DNA of 64,000 nt from PMG-095 sp049324695. GTDB lineage: Bacteria > Myxococcota_A > Polyangia > Polyangiales > Polyangiaceae. This document shows positions 8,539 to 18,400 of this stretch, one piece after another. The notes below the pieces were generated by a model. It searched no databases. It saw nothing but the letters and a program-made list of their open reading frames with translations, and was not told the DNA's origin. The translations under genes and the position numbers were made by a program. The stretch is from assembly GCA_049324695.1 (NCBI GenBank), contig JBMOMJ010000059.1:186001-250000 (forward strand). The letters run 5' to 3'. Every line of letters starts with the position of its first letter. Position 1 is the first letter of the stretch.

Positions 8539-8883
8539 GGCGTTCGGGGCTTCGGGACCTGCTCGACGAACGACCGAACGCAGAACGGCGCAGGCGATGA
8601 TGGCATCGTCAGCGTAGCCGATCACAGGGATGAAGTCGGGGATCAGGTCGAAGGGAATAGCGAGGTAGACGAACAGCAGCCCCAGGCGGACGCGAACACC
8701 TTTCGGGAGGTTTGCATCGGTGGCGAGCCGGCGCAGTAGGCGCAGAGTGTCGGGTAAAGCGCGAATGGCTTCGTTGACGAGCGAACCCTTGGGGCGCGCG
8801 AGCACGAGGAAGAAGACGAGGATCGCCCACGCGAGGACGAGTGCGACGGCGACGCTGATGAGTGTGCGCCAGAAGGTCGTCAA
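8524..8883 (-). CDS. YkvA/DUF1232 family membrane protein
   Basis: The product is 119 residues with an N-terminal transmembrane helix (ISVAVALVLAWAILVFFLVL, residues 9-28) and a DUF1232 domain with the signature YLAIPFDLIPDFIPVIGYAD (73-92). The family is widespread and its biochemical role is unknown. It overlaps the gene upstream by four bases (ATGA), so the two are co-translated. Confidence 0.85.
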   Translation of the reverse strand: MTTFWRTLISVAVALVLAWAILVFFLVLARPKGSLVNEAIRALPDTLRLLRRLATDANLPKGVRVRLGLLFVYLAIPFDLIPDFIPVIGYADDAIIACAVLRSVVRRAGPEAPNALSGS

Positions 8884-9206
8884 ACGTCGTCGGAGAGGCG
8901 GCTCAGAATGGTGCGAGCGGCGCGCAGGCGTTCGAGTGCGGTTTCGAGGGGCGCGCCGATGGTTACTTTTTCGGCGCGCGGGGCCGGTCTGAGTTTGGCT
9001 AGGAGAGCGAGCACTGCTAGTTCCGCCTGCTCGACGCTGTGTTCGGCGGCAAGTAGGTCCTCGAGCGGAAGTTGGGCAGCGTCTTCGGCAAGCGAATCCT
9101 CGAGCGGAAGCTGGGCAGCGCTCTGGGAGCTCGCGTCTAGGCTTGGGTCTGAGCTCGCGTCTGGGCTCGCGTTGGTCTCAGCGGCGGGGGTAGTTCTGCT
9201 GTTCAT
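8880..9206 (-). CDS. Hypothetical protein with duplicated AAQLPLED unit
   Basis: The 108-residue product has a Ser/Ala/Asp-rich N-terminus, then two near-identical segments (SAAQLPLEDSLAED and DAAQLPLEDLLAAE) and a C-terminal amphipathic helical part. No membrane segment or catalytic motif is visible. Its stop overlaps the start of the DUF1232 gene, so the pair is probably one functional unit. Confidence 0.6.
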   Translation of the reverse strand: MNSRTTPAAETNASPDASSDPSLDASSQSAAQLPLEDSLAEDAAQLPLEDLLAAEHSVEQAELAVLALLAKLRPAPRAEKVTIGAPLETALERLRAARTILSRLSDDV

Positions 9207-9275
9207 GCCGGTGTGATCGCTGAGTTGGACATTGGTGCGAGCGTTGGCGAGGTGGTTTGCATGTGAGGCGAGAAA

Positions 9276-10379
9276 TCAGCTTGCGTGGCGAATGCGGTGG
9301 CAAGGGTCGGCGGTGACGGCGTTTGATGATTGGTCGAAAGCAATGGAGGCGGTGACGTCGGGGTCCAAGGCGGGATCGACGAATAGGCGATCGGGTGGAG
9401 CGTGGCGCACGGAGAGGACGGGAGCGGAGCTCCGTCGACGAATGGTCGCGAGAATGCGTGTGTCAGTGTCGTCGCGCAGGCTCGCGCTCATCATGATGAG
9501 ATCGCTCGAATCGAGCGATGCTTGGCTGAGGACGCGCTCCGCCAAGCTGGCGCGCGAGACGGCGATGCAGTCGTCAATTTGGACACCGGCGGCTCGCAGC
9601 GTCCCTTCGGCTTCGTGCTGCCAACGTGCACGCGCCTGTCGGGCGCGCAGCAGAGGAGGTTCGCAATAAAAGAGCCTCACGACCGCGCCAAACCGCTGAG
9701 CCCAAAGGGCGGCCCATTCGACCAACGATCCCGTAGTTGCCTCCGGGTCTAACGCGAGCAGCATGCGTTCGAGTCGGGGCTGCGTGTCGAACGCAGCCGA
9801 CGGGAAGGACGACACGATGGCTGAGGTAGTGGCGGAGACAGGGGCGGTGGCGGTGGCGGTGGACGTGGACGTGGGCGCGACTGGGGCGGAGGCGAAGGTC
9901 GATGAGGGCGGCAAGACTGCGGAGGAGCAGGACGGAAGCGAGGGGACGGTCAGGACCGGGCAGGATGTGCGCTGGGAAAAGTGGTCAATGAGAGGTCCAC
10001 TCGAGAGCGCGCCATCCCTATGCTCGGAGGAGGAGCCCAACACGATGACGTCGGTTCGCTGACGTTCAGAAAACGCGAGGACCGCTTCGGTCCAGTTTCC
10101 GTCCGCTACGTGACTCATGGCGTGCCCGGTGCCCGCCGCTCCGACGGTTCGCACGACTTCATCTAGTTGCTCGCGCAAGCGGTGCGAGGCCAGTACCTGT
10201 TTCATGCGCTGGGCGCTGCTGACGTACCGGTTGCGTTGTGGCGCACTGGCGGCTTCGCTGGCATGCAGTACGTGAAGGGCGCAGTGGAATCGCTCGATGA
10301 TGAAAAACGAGTAGCGAAGCGCGGCGTCGGCTGGGTTTTCGATCTTCGTCGCACAAAGAACTTCACGAATTGCAACCAT
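9276..10379 (-). CDS. Tandem universal stress protein (UspA)
   Basis: The 367-residue protein contains two Usp folds. The first (~residues 4-150) ends with DVIVLGSSSEHRDGALSSG and CPVLTVPS, close to the ATP-binding G-x2-G-x9-G-S/T pattern. The second (~215-345) has RMLLALDPEA and SSDLIMMSAS...RRRSSAPVLSVR, where the Gly-rich loop is degenerate. A Ser/Thr/Ala/Pro-rich linker joins them. Such proteins respond to stress and often bind ATP or c-di-AMP. Confidence 0.8.
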   Translation of the reverse strand: MVAIREVLCATKIENPADAALRYSFFIIERFHCALHVLHASEAASAPQRNRYVSSAQRMKQVLASHRLREQLDEVVRTVGAAGTGHAMSHVADGNWTEAVLAFSERQRTDVIVLGSSSEHRDGALSSGPLIDHFSQRTSCPVLTVPSLPSCSSAVLPPSSTFASAPVAPTSTSTATATAPVSATTSAIVSSFPSAAFDTQPRLERMLLALDPEATTGSLVEWAALWAQRFGAVVRLFYCEPPLLRARQARARWQHEAEGTLRAAGVQIDDCIAVSRASLAERVLSQASLDSSDLIMMSASLRDDTDTRILATIRRRSSAPVLSVRHAPPDRLFVDPALDPDVTASIAFDQSSNAVTADPCHRIRHAS

Positions 10380-10409
10380 GTCAGTCCGCTTTCGTTCGTG
10401 ATGAACCCC

Positions 10410-10739
10410 TCAGGCTGGCGACGATTTTTTCCAGCAATAGAGGCAGCGCGTCGCGTTCAGGCGCATCGGTCCTCGACAAAACACGCACGCGCGTCGCTCT
10501 GGTTCGGGTTCCAGTGCGAGAGCATCGACGACGGTTCGCCACGAGGCGCGCAGTTCGTCGAGGGTTCGTGACTGCTCGTCGGCGCTGGGGGACGGCGCGG
10601 CAGTGAGATCACAGAGGTTTTTCTCGACCGCCGCCACCGCGAGACGAAGCTCTTGCTGTGTGCGCTCGGCGAGCGACAGCCTCGATTCGTCGAAGGCTCG
10701 CGACGTCGTCGAAATACCGGCGTGCTCAATGGCCTTCAA
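10410..10739 (-). CDS. Hypothetical protein with C-terminal zinc ribbon
   Basis: The frame ends with CVFCRGPMRLNATRCLYCWK, two CxxC pairs 11 residues apart that should bind one zinc. The rest is predicted helical. I place the start at a TTG (10739) whose bases overlap the stop of the upstream gene (TTGA); it yields 109 residues. A longer ATG-started version would lie inside the upstream gene's sequence in another frame and looks non-coding there. The start is uncertain; the zinc ribbon is clear. Confidence 0.55.
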   Translation of the reverse strand: MKAIEHAGISTTSRAFDESRLSLAERTQQELRLAVAAVEKNLCDLTAAPSPSADEQSRTLDELRASWRTVVDALALEPEPERRACVFCRGPMRLNATRCLYCWKKSSPA

Positions 10740-11122
10740 ATCGCTCGCACTGACGTCATCGCTTGCGCGATACCGTCCCAGTCCAAGTTCGACACCGAAA
10801 GCGGCATTGTTTCGCCCCAATTTTGGGCGATGTTTTGAAGAGCTTGAGCTCTCGAACTGGCACTCGCGCTCAGCTGCGGTGCGGGCACGCCTTGGCCAGC
10901 GCACGCTTCGATACGCCAGTTCGCGTCCGGTGCATCCTCAGGGAAAAACACACGCAAGACCACGCGAACGCCGGAGCAATCGAGTTCGTACGTCATGTTG
11001 CGACGCTCGCGAAATTGCTGTGTGATTCGCACGGAGCGCTCCGAAGAGTCACGCGCCGCTGCTGCGCCGGCACCCCCTCCAAAACCGCCGCGCCATCGAT
11101 CTTCTGAAAACTTGGAAGCCAT
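10736..11122 (-). CDS. Hypothetical protein
   Basis: This frame yields 128 residues if started at ATG 11122; ATG 11137 is also possible. It begins with a Gly/Ala-rich stretch, then MTYELDCSGVRVVLRVFFPE and a C-terminal region with normal amino-acid composition (RIEACAGQGVPAPQLSASAS). No family is recognised. It is immediately upstream of, and overlaps, the zinc-ribbon gene, suggesting a two-gene unit. Confidence 0.5.
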   Translation of the reverse strand: MASKFSEDRWRGGFGGGAGAAAARDSSERSVRITQQFRERRNMTYELDCSGVRVVLRVFFPEDAPDANWRIEACAGQGVPAPQLSASASSRAQALQNIAQNWGETMPLSVSNLDWDGIAQAMTSVRAI

Positions 11123-11386
11123 TCCGTTCGTCCGCATTCCGTCGGCGATTGCGAGGCAGCGCTGCGTCCAATGAGCCGGCAGAATCGGACGGAGACCGCG
11201 GCACATCGGTCCGCGTAATCACGAAGATAGCGTCGCGTGTTTCCCTTTCAGCCTTTCCGTTCGGGGCTGAATCAGGCGTGCGCAATTCCGTGGGTGCATT
11301 CACCATACGCCTCGACCTGCTTGCGCGCAAGCACGAGGGCCCGAGGCACGCGAGCCGAAGCGCCACTTGTACCGAGCGAAAGCAGC

Positions 11387-12214
11387 TCAGAACCGGCCGA
11401 GCGCGCCTAGCGTGAACGAGCCCTGAGTTGAAGTCGGCGTGCTCAAGATCAAATAGGTATCAACGCCTACAGCGGCAACCGCCACGGCTAACGAGATGTC
11501 TGCGATCAGGTAAGAGCGACGCATGCGGTCGACTCCGGCTTGGGTGCAGCTGGGTTTGCAGCGGTCGAGGTCGCGCTCTTTCGCTTTGCCATCTAGGGCG
11601 AAGCCAACGAACGAGCCCAACGCGACGGCGCCGATGCCTCCAATGATGTACGGGAGGATGCCATGGCGCGCCGAAGTGGTTTGTTGGGGGCGAGGTTGGG
11701 GTTGGGATTGGTGCGCCGGGGTGCTTGGGTTGTCGGGGAATTCGATGATGACGCGGCGGAGGCGTTCGCCCGCGCGGAGAAGGAATGTTTGTTGTTGGGC
11801 GCGTCCGTCCGCGGAGCGCAGGATGATTTCGTGGGTGCCCGGATCGAGCTCGAGGGCGATGCCGAAGTCGTGGTCGAATGACCAGCTGGCGTCGAGGATC
11901 ATGCTGGCCAGGTTGACATCGCGGCCTTGGCTGTCTTTGGCCACGACTACGATGGAAGGGATTTCTCCGGCCACTTGATCAGCGAAGGTGACGCATTCTT
12001 TGCGGACGACACCGGGGCAGCGGGGCTGGCTACACGCGACGAAGTGACGACGCGCGGCGAGGAGTTGACCTTGACCACGCTGCACTTGTCCTTCGGTATG
12101 CGCCGCAACGCAGGCGCGCACGACCTCGTCGGCGGCTTGCGCGGGCTGTGGAAGACCGAAGCTGAGCGCCGTCGCCACAAGGGAGAGTCCGTAAGCCTGG
12201 CGAGCGCGTTGCAT
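11387..12214 (-). CDS. Secreted protein with C-terminal transmembrane segment, kinase partner
   Basis: The 275-residue product has a signal peptide (cleaved near AQAADE, residue 27). A TPR-like Cys-containing region follows (ACVAAHTEGQVQRGQGQLLA ... CSQPRCPGVVRKEC), then a beta-rich PEGA-like segment (ASMILDASWSF, LDPGTHEIILRSADG). A Gln/Pro linker leads to hydrophobic segments (ILPYIIGGIGAVALGSFVGF and LIADISLAVAVAAVGV). This plan is common in myxobacteria next to Ser/Thr kinases. The kinase stop directly abuts its ATG, so they form an operon, and it may be a sensor or substrate. Confidence 0.75.
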   Translation of the reverse strand: MQRARQAYGLSLVATALSFGLPQPAQAADEVVRACVAAHTEGQVQRGQGQLLAARRHFVACSQPRCPGVVRKECVTFADQVAGEIPSIVVVAKDSQGRDVNLASMILDASWSFDHDFGIALELDPGTHEIILRSADGRAQQQTFLLRAGERLRRVIIEFPDNPSTPAHQSQPQPRPQQTTSARHGILPYIIGGIGAVALGSFVGFALDGKAKERDLDRCKPSCTQAGVDRMRRSYLIADISLAVAVAAVGVDTYLILSTPTSTQGSFTLGALGRF

Positions 12215-13819
12215 CTAGAAGCAGTCCGGGTTGAAGCGCTTCACACCGCGCTCGTCGATCGTGTACGGAACGTCGCAAGCGGAGGAGCGTGTTGCGGTGA
12301 GGACAGGGCGCGCGGGCGGAGAGATTGTTGAGGCCGGAGAGGCGGAAGCGGAGAGCGAACCGCTCGAACGTTGGGAGCTGCGGCTCGTTTTCTGAATCGG
12401 CGCGCGCGGGCGAGGTGAAACTGGGGCTGCGCTCGGAAGCGGCGAGTCGTCGCGACTGGGCGCTTCGGTCACGCTGGGATTAGGGCTCAGACGCGCGTCA
12501 GCCACGGCGATGGACGGCGAAACGGCTGGTGAGATGGAAGGCAAAACGGGAGCAGGCTTCTCGGGTGACGCCGCGTGGGTGATCATCACCTTGGGTTCGT
12601 CGCGGCCCACAAGGTAACGTTGGGCGACGTGCTTGGTTGCCAATGTTACCGTGCCAAGAGTGAGGACAGCCATCGCGCCAATCACAGCGCGACGCCGAAG
12701 CGATCGGCGTGGGCGGGGAGAAATTACGGAGACGTAGTCTTCGACGGGAAGGACGAGATCGGCACCGCCGGACGTGGTGGGCGTGGCGGGCGAACGTGTG
12801 GCGCTTGCGAACGCAGCAGGAGCTTTGGCCGGCGCGGGAAGGTCTTGCGTGAACTCTTCGAGCGGCGCCGCTTCGAAGTCGGCGATTTCCTGGGCGCGTC
12901 GGTTGAGAGCATCACTAGCAAGTTCCCTCACCCAGGCAGCGACTTCGAGCGCGCTTGCGCCGCGCACAGCCGTGCCGAGAGCAAAGGCCATGGCTTGTGC
13001 ATCGGAGAAGCGCGCAGCCGGATCGCGTGCCAGGGCCATGAGCACCACGTCATCGAGTTCGGGTGGCACGTTCGGCGCGAGCTGGCTTGGGGGCGGGACT
13101 TCTCCTTGAGTAATCCTTTTTGCACACTCCGCGGGTGTGTCTGCGAGGAAAAGGCGCTGCGCCGTGAGCATCTCCCAGAGCACGGTGCCGGCCGCAAACA
13201 GGTCGGTGCGACAATCTATCGGCGAAGACGTGAGCTGCTCGGGCGCCATATAGGCGAGCTTGCCCTTGAGTACACCGGGGACGGTGCGATGCATCTGACT
13301 CGTTGCCTTGGCGATTCCGAAGTCGAGCAGGCGCGCCACACCATGTTGGGTGATTAAGATGTTCTGAGGAGAAACGTCTCGATGGACGAGCTCGAGCGGC
13401 GTGCCCTCTTCAGAGACGGCGCGATGCGCGGCATGCAAGCCAAGCAGCACTTGGGTCATGATTGAAGCGGCGATAGCCGGTGGCACTGGAGAGCCCACGG
13501 CCGCTTTGATCAGGCGCGACAGCGACTCGCCGTGGACGTACTCCATGACGATGAACGCTTCCTTGTCGAGCAACACGACGTCGATCGGCGCAACGACGTT
13601 CGGATGATGGATGCGCGACGCGAGCCTCGCCTCATCGAGAAATGTGGTGAGCGCCTCGCTGTCGGTGGGAAGGCCTGGCCGCAGCTGCTTGATAGCAACG
13701 GTACGTGAAAATCCCGCAGGGCCGAGGAGGCGACCGAAATGCACGGTGGCCATGCCGCCCGCACCGATGGCTCCACCGAGAACGTAGCGTCCAATCACTC
13801 GTTGCTGTGCGATCGTCAT
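12215..13819 (-). CDS. Hanks-type serine/threonine protein kinase
   Basis: The 534-residue protein has a full kinase domain (residues ~10-275): Gly loop GAIGAGGMATVHFG, catalytic Lys44 in AIKQL, HRDVSPQN (146-153), DFG (166-168) and APEQ (192-195). The HRDVSPQN variant is frequent in myxobacteria. A Pro/Ala linker follows, then one membrane helix (AVIGAMAVLTLGTVTLATK) and a Ser/Pro-rich outer region ending in a short Cys-containing tail. It could phosphorylate proteins read by FHA domains, such as the one fused to TadA here; that link is inference. Confidence 0.93.
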   Translation of the reverse strand: MTIAQQRVIGRYVLGGAIGAGGMATVHFGRLLGPAGFSRTVAIKQLRPGLPTDSEALTTFLDEARLASRIHHPNVVAPIDVVLLDKEAFIVMEYVHGESLSRLIKAAVGSPVPPAIAASIMTQVLLGLHAAHRAVSEEGTPLELVHRDVSPQNILITQHGVARLLDFGIAKATSQMHRTVPGVLKGKLAYMAPEQLTSSPIDCRTDLFAAGTVLWEMLTAQRLFLADTPAECAKRITQGEVPPPSQLAPNVPPELDDVVLMALARDPAARFSDAQAMAFALGTAVRGASALEVAAWVRELASDALNRRAQEIADFEAAPLEEFTQDLPAPAKAPAAFASATRSPATPTTSGGADLVLPVEDYVSVISPRPRRSLRRRAVIGAMAVLTLGTVTLATKHVAQRYLVGRDEPKVMITHAASPEKPAPVLPSISPAVSPSIAVADARLSPNPSVTEAPSRDDSPLPSAAPVSPRPRAPIQKTSRSSQRSSGSLSASASPASTISPPARPVLTATRSSACDVPYTIDERGVKRFNPDCF

Positions 13820-14169
13820 CGCCCAACCACCATGGGCCCACCATAGCAGCCGCTTCGCGAACGGCGAGCACGACCGGTTGCCAGGCCGGAGCAGCGAGTC
13901 TGAAGCGCCAAAGTTTCTCGAGATGCAACGGCGGGAGCCGCCAGCTCAGCGAGCAAGCTTGTACGATCCGGACCGGCTTGTACGAAGTAGACGAGGTTGC
14001 ACAAACTAACCATGACGAGTGGTCTCGAGCCGTGACGAGCGGCTCGCGATGTAACCACAATGGCACAAGCCATATTTCGGGTGCGTGTCTTGCGCGCACG
14101 ACGAGAGCACCGTAAGCAGACAGCGGTTCACGATGTCATTGCGCACGGTGAGGACCGCTTAGACCACGC
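13820..14169. other. Intergenic region between divergent genes, no gene seen
   Basis: These 350 bp separate the leftward kinase gene from the rightward fibrinogen-like lipoprotein gene and must hold both promoters. Frames here are short with biased composition on both strands, and I see no clear motif. Confidence 0.5.
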
Positions 14170-15378
14170 ATGGCTGCAAGACCTCGCTTTTTGAATCGTG
14201 CGCTCGCCACGCGCCAAGCGCTGCTCCTCTCGTTTGCGTCGATAGCGTGCAGCTTGCTCGCGCCGCCTGACGATCGCTTCATCAGCCCCGCGCGCGGCGG
14301 TGCCGGCGGACGAGATCTCGAAGCGGTGAACGGCGCTGGTGGCAGGCGTCTCGGATCGGGAGGGAAATTCAACTCCGCAGCGGGCGGAACGGCGGGAGCG
14401 GCTGGTGAGGCGGGGAGCGCGGGTAACGCAGGCAGCGGGGGCATCGCAGATAGCGGCGGCAGCGGCGGCAGCATTTCGAACGCGGCAGGCAATGGCGGCG
14501 CCAAGTTCAGCGACGCGGGCAGCGGCGGCAGCGATTCGAGCGAAGCAGGTAGCGGCGGCGCACCTCCAGCTTGCACGCCAACTTCCTGTGGTGCGAACGC
14601 AGTTTGCGAGGCCACGGCGACCGCCGTCCATTGCACGTGTGCGAGCGGCTGGATCCCGGAAGGACTCGACTGCCGACTCCCGATCTCGTGCGACGAACTG
14701 CACGTCAAGTCACCGAGCCTTCCCTCGGGTGTGTATTCGATTCGACCCACGGCAGCCAACCATGCCTCTGCAACTTACTGTGAAATGCTCGAGTCCGGAG
14801 GAGGCTGGACGCTGATCCTGAACGAGAGCTGGGCCTTCATGCCGAAGACGCCCGGCACGGACGACGCCACTTGTTACGACAAGAACTGCACCTCGAGTGT
14901 TTACTCGGTGCTGCCGTTGGGGCGCGATGTGATGCTGGATGTCGCCAACGAAGACATCATCAGAGAACGCTACCTGGCGCGCATTAGGATTCTCGGTGTG
15001 CACTCGGCGTCGCGCGGCAAGACTCTGCGGGAGATGTTCACCTCAGGGCCGTACTTCATGGAACGTGGGGACAACAGCAACGTGACCATCACGACCAAAG
15101 GCGGCGCAGCCTGCGAAGAGGTGTTACCCCCTGATTTTGCATCTATCTTCTGCAGCACCTGCCCAAGAACGGATCAGCCTTGCGGCAAGGCTATCCTCAC
15201 GTTCGGCGATGCGGACTCTGCCTGCCACGAGTCGGTCATGTTCGCGATCGGTGCGAGCGATAGCGAATCCCAGAGCTGGAACAACTGCGCCGGCTGGCCT
15301 CAGGATCCGTTCCTGCTCCAGCTCGACGACACCGTCCGCCAGTACTACCCGACCAACGTTCGAATCTGGTTCCGCTGA
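14170..15378 (+). CDS. Lipoprotein with Gly/Ser spacer, EGF-like segment and fibrinogen-C-like domain
   Basis: The 402-residue product starts with a lipoprotein-type signal (FASIACS). A ~110-residue Gly/Ser/Ala/Asn spacer follows, then an EGF-like Cys cluster (CGANAVCEATATAVHCTCAS, residues ~140-160). The C-terminal ~225 residues begin SCDELHVKSPSLPSGVYSI and continue with YCEMLESGGGWTLILN, the hallmark of fibrinogen-related domains; DDATCYDKNC and Cys pairs fit the fold. Bacterial fibrinogen-like proteins are surface proteins that may bind acetylated sugars. It is transcribed alone. Confidence 0.8.
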   Translation: MAARPRFLNRALATRQALLLSFASIACSLLAPPDDRFISPARGGAGGRDLEAVNGAGGRRLGSGGKFNSAAGGTAGAAGEAGSAGNAGSGGIADSGGSGGSISNAAGNGGAKFSDAGSGGSDSSEAGSGGAPPACTPTSCGANAVCEATATAVHCTCASGWIPEGLDCRLPISCDELHVKSPSLPSGVYSIRPTAANHASATYCEMLESGGGWTLILNESWAFMPKTPGTDDATCYDKNCTSSVYSVLPLGRDVMLDVANEDIIRERYLARIRILGVHSASRGKTLREMFTSGPYFMERGDNSNVTITTKGGAACEEVLPPDFASIFCSTCPRTDQPCGKAILTFGDADSACHESVMFAIGASDSESQSWNNCAGWPQDPFLLQLDDTVRQYYPTNVRIWFR

Positions 15379-15413
15379 ACTCGCGGAGCGGGCTGGGCCC
15401 TCGCCGGGAGCCA

Positions 15414-18400
15414 TCAATTCGCGCTCGAGCTCACTTCTTTGCTGGTGCCGAGCACACGCGTGAGCGTCGCGAAGTCGACTGGTTTCACTAGGTGTTCGTC
15501 GAAGCCGGCTCGCAGCGCCATTTCACGGTCGGTTCGCTGCCCATAGCCGGTGAGCGCAATGAGGTAGATGTTCTTGTGCTCTGGATTCGCTCGCACTCGG
15601 CGCGCCACCTCGAGGCCGTCCAGCCCGGGAAGGCCGATGTCGACGATTGCAACCAGCGGCTTGAACTCCTCGATTAACGCGACGCCCGTGGCGCCGTTGT
15701 CCGACGACTTGCAGTCGAGCCCGGCGTGCGAGAGCAGCGCACATAGCATCTCGCGGCTGTCCTGATTATCCTCGATCACGACGACGCGCGCGCCGCGTGC
15801 GAGCTTGGGCACGCTCGATGGGGCGCCCACTTCGGAATGCTGCGGCTGAGACGCGATTGGCAAGCGCACGCTGAACTCACTGCCTTTACCTGGACCATCA
15901 CTGCGCGCGCTCACACTGCCGCCGTGCTTGGCGACGAGTCCGCGAACCAGGGTGAGCCCCACGCCGAGACCTCCTTCGGCGCGATCCAACGTCCTGCTCG
16001 ATTGGACGAACAGATCGAAGACGCTGTCCAACATTTCCTTGGGAATACCCATGCCGTCGTCGCGCACGCGGATCATGGCAGCGCCGTCTTCGCGTTGCAC
16101 CCTTACGCCAACGTGACCACCACGCGGGGTGTACTTGGCGGCGTTGCTCAGCAGGTTGACGCTAATCTGCTGGAGCCGCGCCGGATCGCCGTCCACGTAC
16201 AGAGGTTCATCGCCGATCTCGACTGCAAGCTCGAGACCGCGCGCGTGGATCGAATTCTTCATGGCGTCGATCGCGTCTTTGACCACGTTGCGCAAGTCGA
16301 CGATCGTCTTTCGGAGCTCGATTTTGTCCTGGGTGACGCGGCTCGCCTCCAGCAGGTCATCGAGCAGGCGCGCCATTTGCTGCGCCTGACGCTCGATGAT
16401 ATCGAGCAGCTTGCCGCGTGCGGGCTCGGAGCCGTTCTTCATCAAGGCAGCGGCCGAAACGACGGCGCCCAGCGGATTGCGGAGCTCGTGCGAGAGCATT
16501 GCCAGGAATTCATCCCGGCGACGCACGGCATCGTTGATCTTCTCTTCGGCACGCTTCTGCTCGGTGACACTTCTGAAGATGCCGATGATGCCCACGATGC
16601 GTGAAGCGCTGTCGGTCAGCGGCAAGCGCGTCACCAAATCCCACTCCACTCCGCCGTCGGGGCGTTCCCGCTTCTCGAGCCTGTAGTGTTGCGCAGTCCC
16701 CGAACGGAGCACGATTTCGTCTTGCTCGTGCACTGCCAGGGCCGCTTCGTGACTGGAAAGCTCGAAGCCGGTCTTGCCAGCAGCCTGACGCGGATCACTC
16801 AAACCGAGGCGCTCCGCCATGGGAGGGTTCGTGCGAATGAAGCGGCCACGTGCGTCCTTGAAGTAGATGGCATCGGGAATGCTATGCAAAAGACTATTGA
16901 GCAGGTACCGCTCGTGAAAGAGCGCATCTTCAGCGGCTTTCAATCCACTCACGTCGATGAGCGTCAACACCACGCCGTCCACTGAACCCTTGGCGCGATA
17001 CGGTAAGATGCGCAGGAAGAATGCGCGTCCATGTCGGTCGCGGAGCTCGCGCTCGACGCGCTCGCCAGTTGCAAGGACCCGCTTCAGGTCCTCGTTCAGC
17101 TCGGGGTGGTCGACCGCGTAGGTGAACGTCTCGATCGGCCTGCCGATGTCTTGAGGCAGAAGCTTGAAGCTCTCCGAAATCTGCGGCGTAAACTTGCGGA
17201 TCTTGAGCTCGCGATCGAGGAAGATTGTACCGATATCCGTACTCGACAACAGGTTATCCATGTCGTTGGCGAGCTCAATCAAATCAGCGATTTTGCGCTG
17301 GTACTCTGCGTTCACCGAGTAGAGCTCCTCGTTGACGCTCTGGAGCTCCTCGTTCGTGCTCTGCAACTCTTCGTTGGAGGCGAGCAATTCCTCGTTCGCA
17401 GCCTGCAGTTCTTCGTTGCTGGTCTCGAGCTCTTCTGTGGCGGCCTGCAGATTTTCCTTGGTGCGCGTCAGCTCGGCTTCGATCGCGCCGAGTTGCTCGC
17501 GCGACACCTGCCGGATATCGATTTCAATCTGCGGCAATGGCGTACGCTCAGCGGTGTCTGCCTCGCTCTCGAAAGAGATCAGCACGTGAGCGACCGGCGC
17601 GCGCTTGTTGTGAATGCGGCGCACCGTAACCTTGTGCATACCTTCTTCAGTACGCACGCCTTCGAAGACGATGGCGGCGTTCTCCTTCAAAGCTCGCTGA
17701 ACTCCGCTGACCAACAGCATCTTCAGCTCGGGGTCGACCATCTCATAAACGTCGAGGCCTTGCCGCCCTTCGCGCAGCTTGAGAAAGCGTGTTGCGCCCG
17801 AGAAGGTGTGGATCAGCTCGCCATGATCATCAATCAACAGGCTCGGCGGCATCAGCTCGTCGAGCAAGGCATCGTAAGTACCGAGCAGCTGCGACACCGA
17901 ATGGCGTCCGGCACCGGGCGCGGCGAGCGGGCTCACGCCGAGACCAGTTCCAAACCGCACTCCGGAGCTCTTGCGCGGCGGCGCCATGCGGCGATCTACC
18001 GACGTGCGCGAATCGCTGAATTTTCGGTAAATTCGCCAAGTCTTGTGAATGGTCTCGAAATCGTGATCGAGGTGTCCAAGGCTCTCACTCGGACCCAGAA
18101 ACATCATGCCGCCGCGATTCAACGCAAAATGGAACAGGCTCAGGACCTTCTCCTGCGCCGGCGGCTGCAGGTAAATCAGCATGTTCCGGCAGCTGACCAA
18201 GTCGACACGCGTAAACGGTGCGTCTTTGATCACGTTATGGTGTGCAAACACGACCGTCTGGCGCAGGTCGGGCACTACTTGATAAGATCTGCCGCGCGGC
18301 AGGAAGTAGCGCTTCAAACGTTCGGGTGAGACATTGCCAATCGCGTCCTCCTCGTAGAGTGCGCGCGTTGCCTGCTCGAGCGAGCCGCGATGCACATCGG

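Noticed and set aside
17031..18329. 432-residue rightward frame inside the CheB-CheR-kinase gene
   Set aside because: It is antisense to a gene with clear domains throughout and is His/Arg/Leu-rich shadow sequence, as expected in high-GC DNA.
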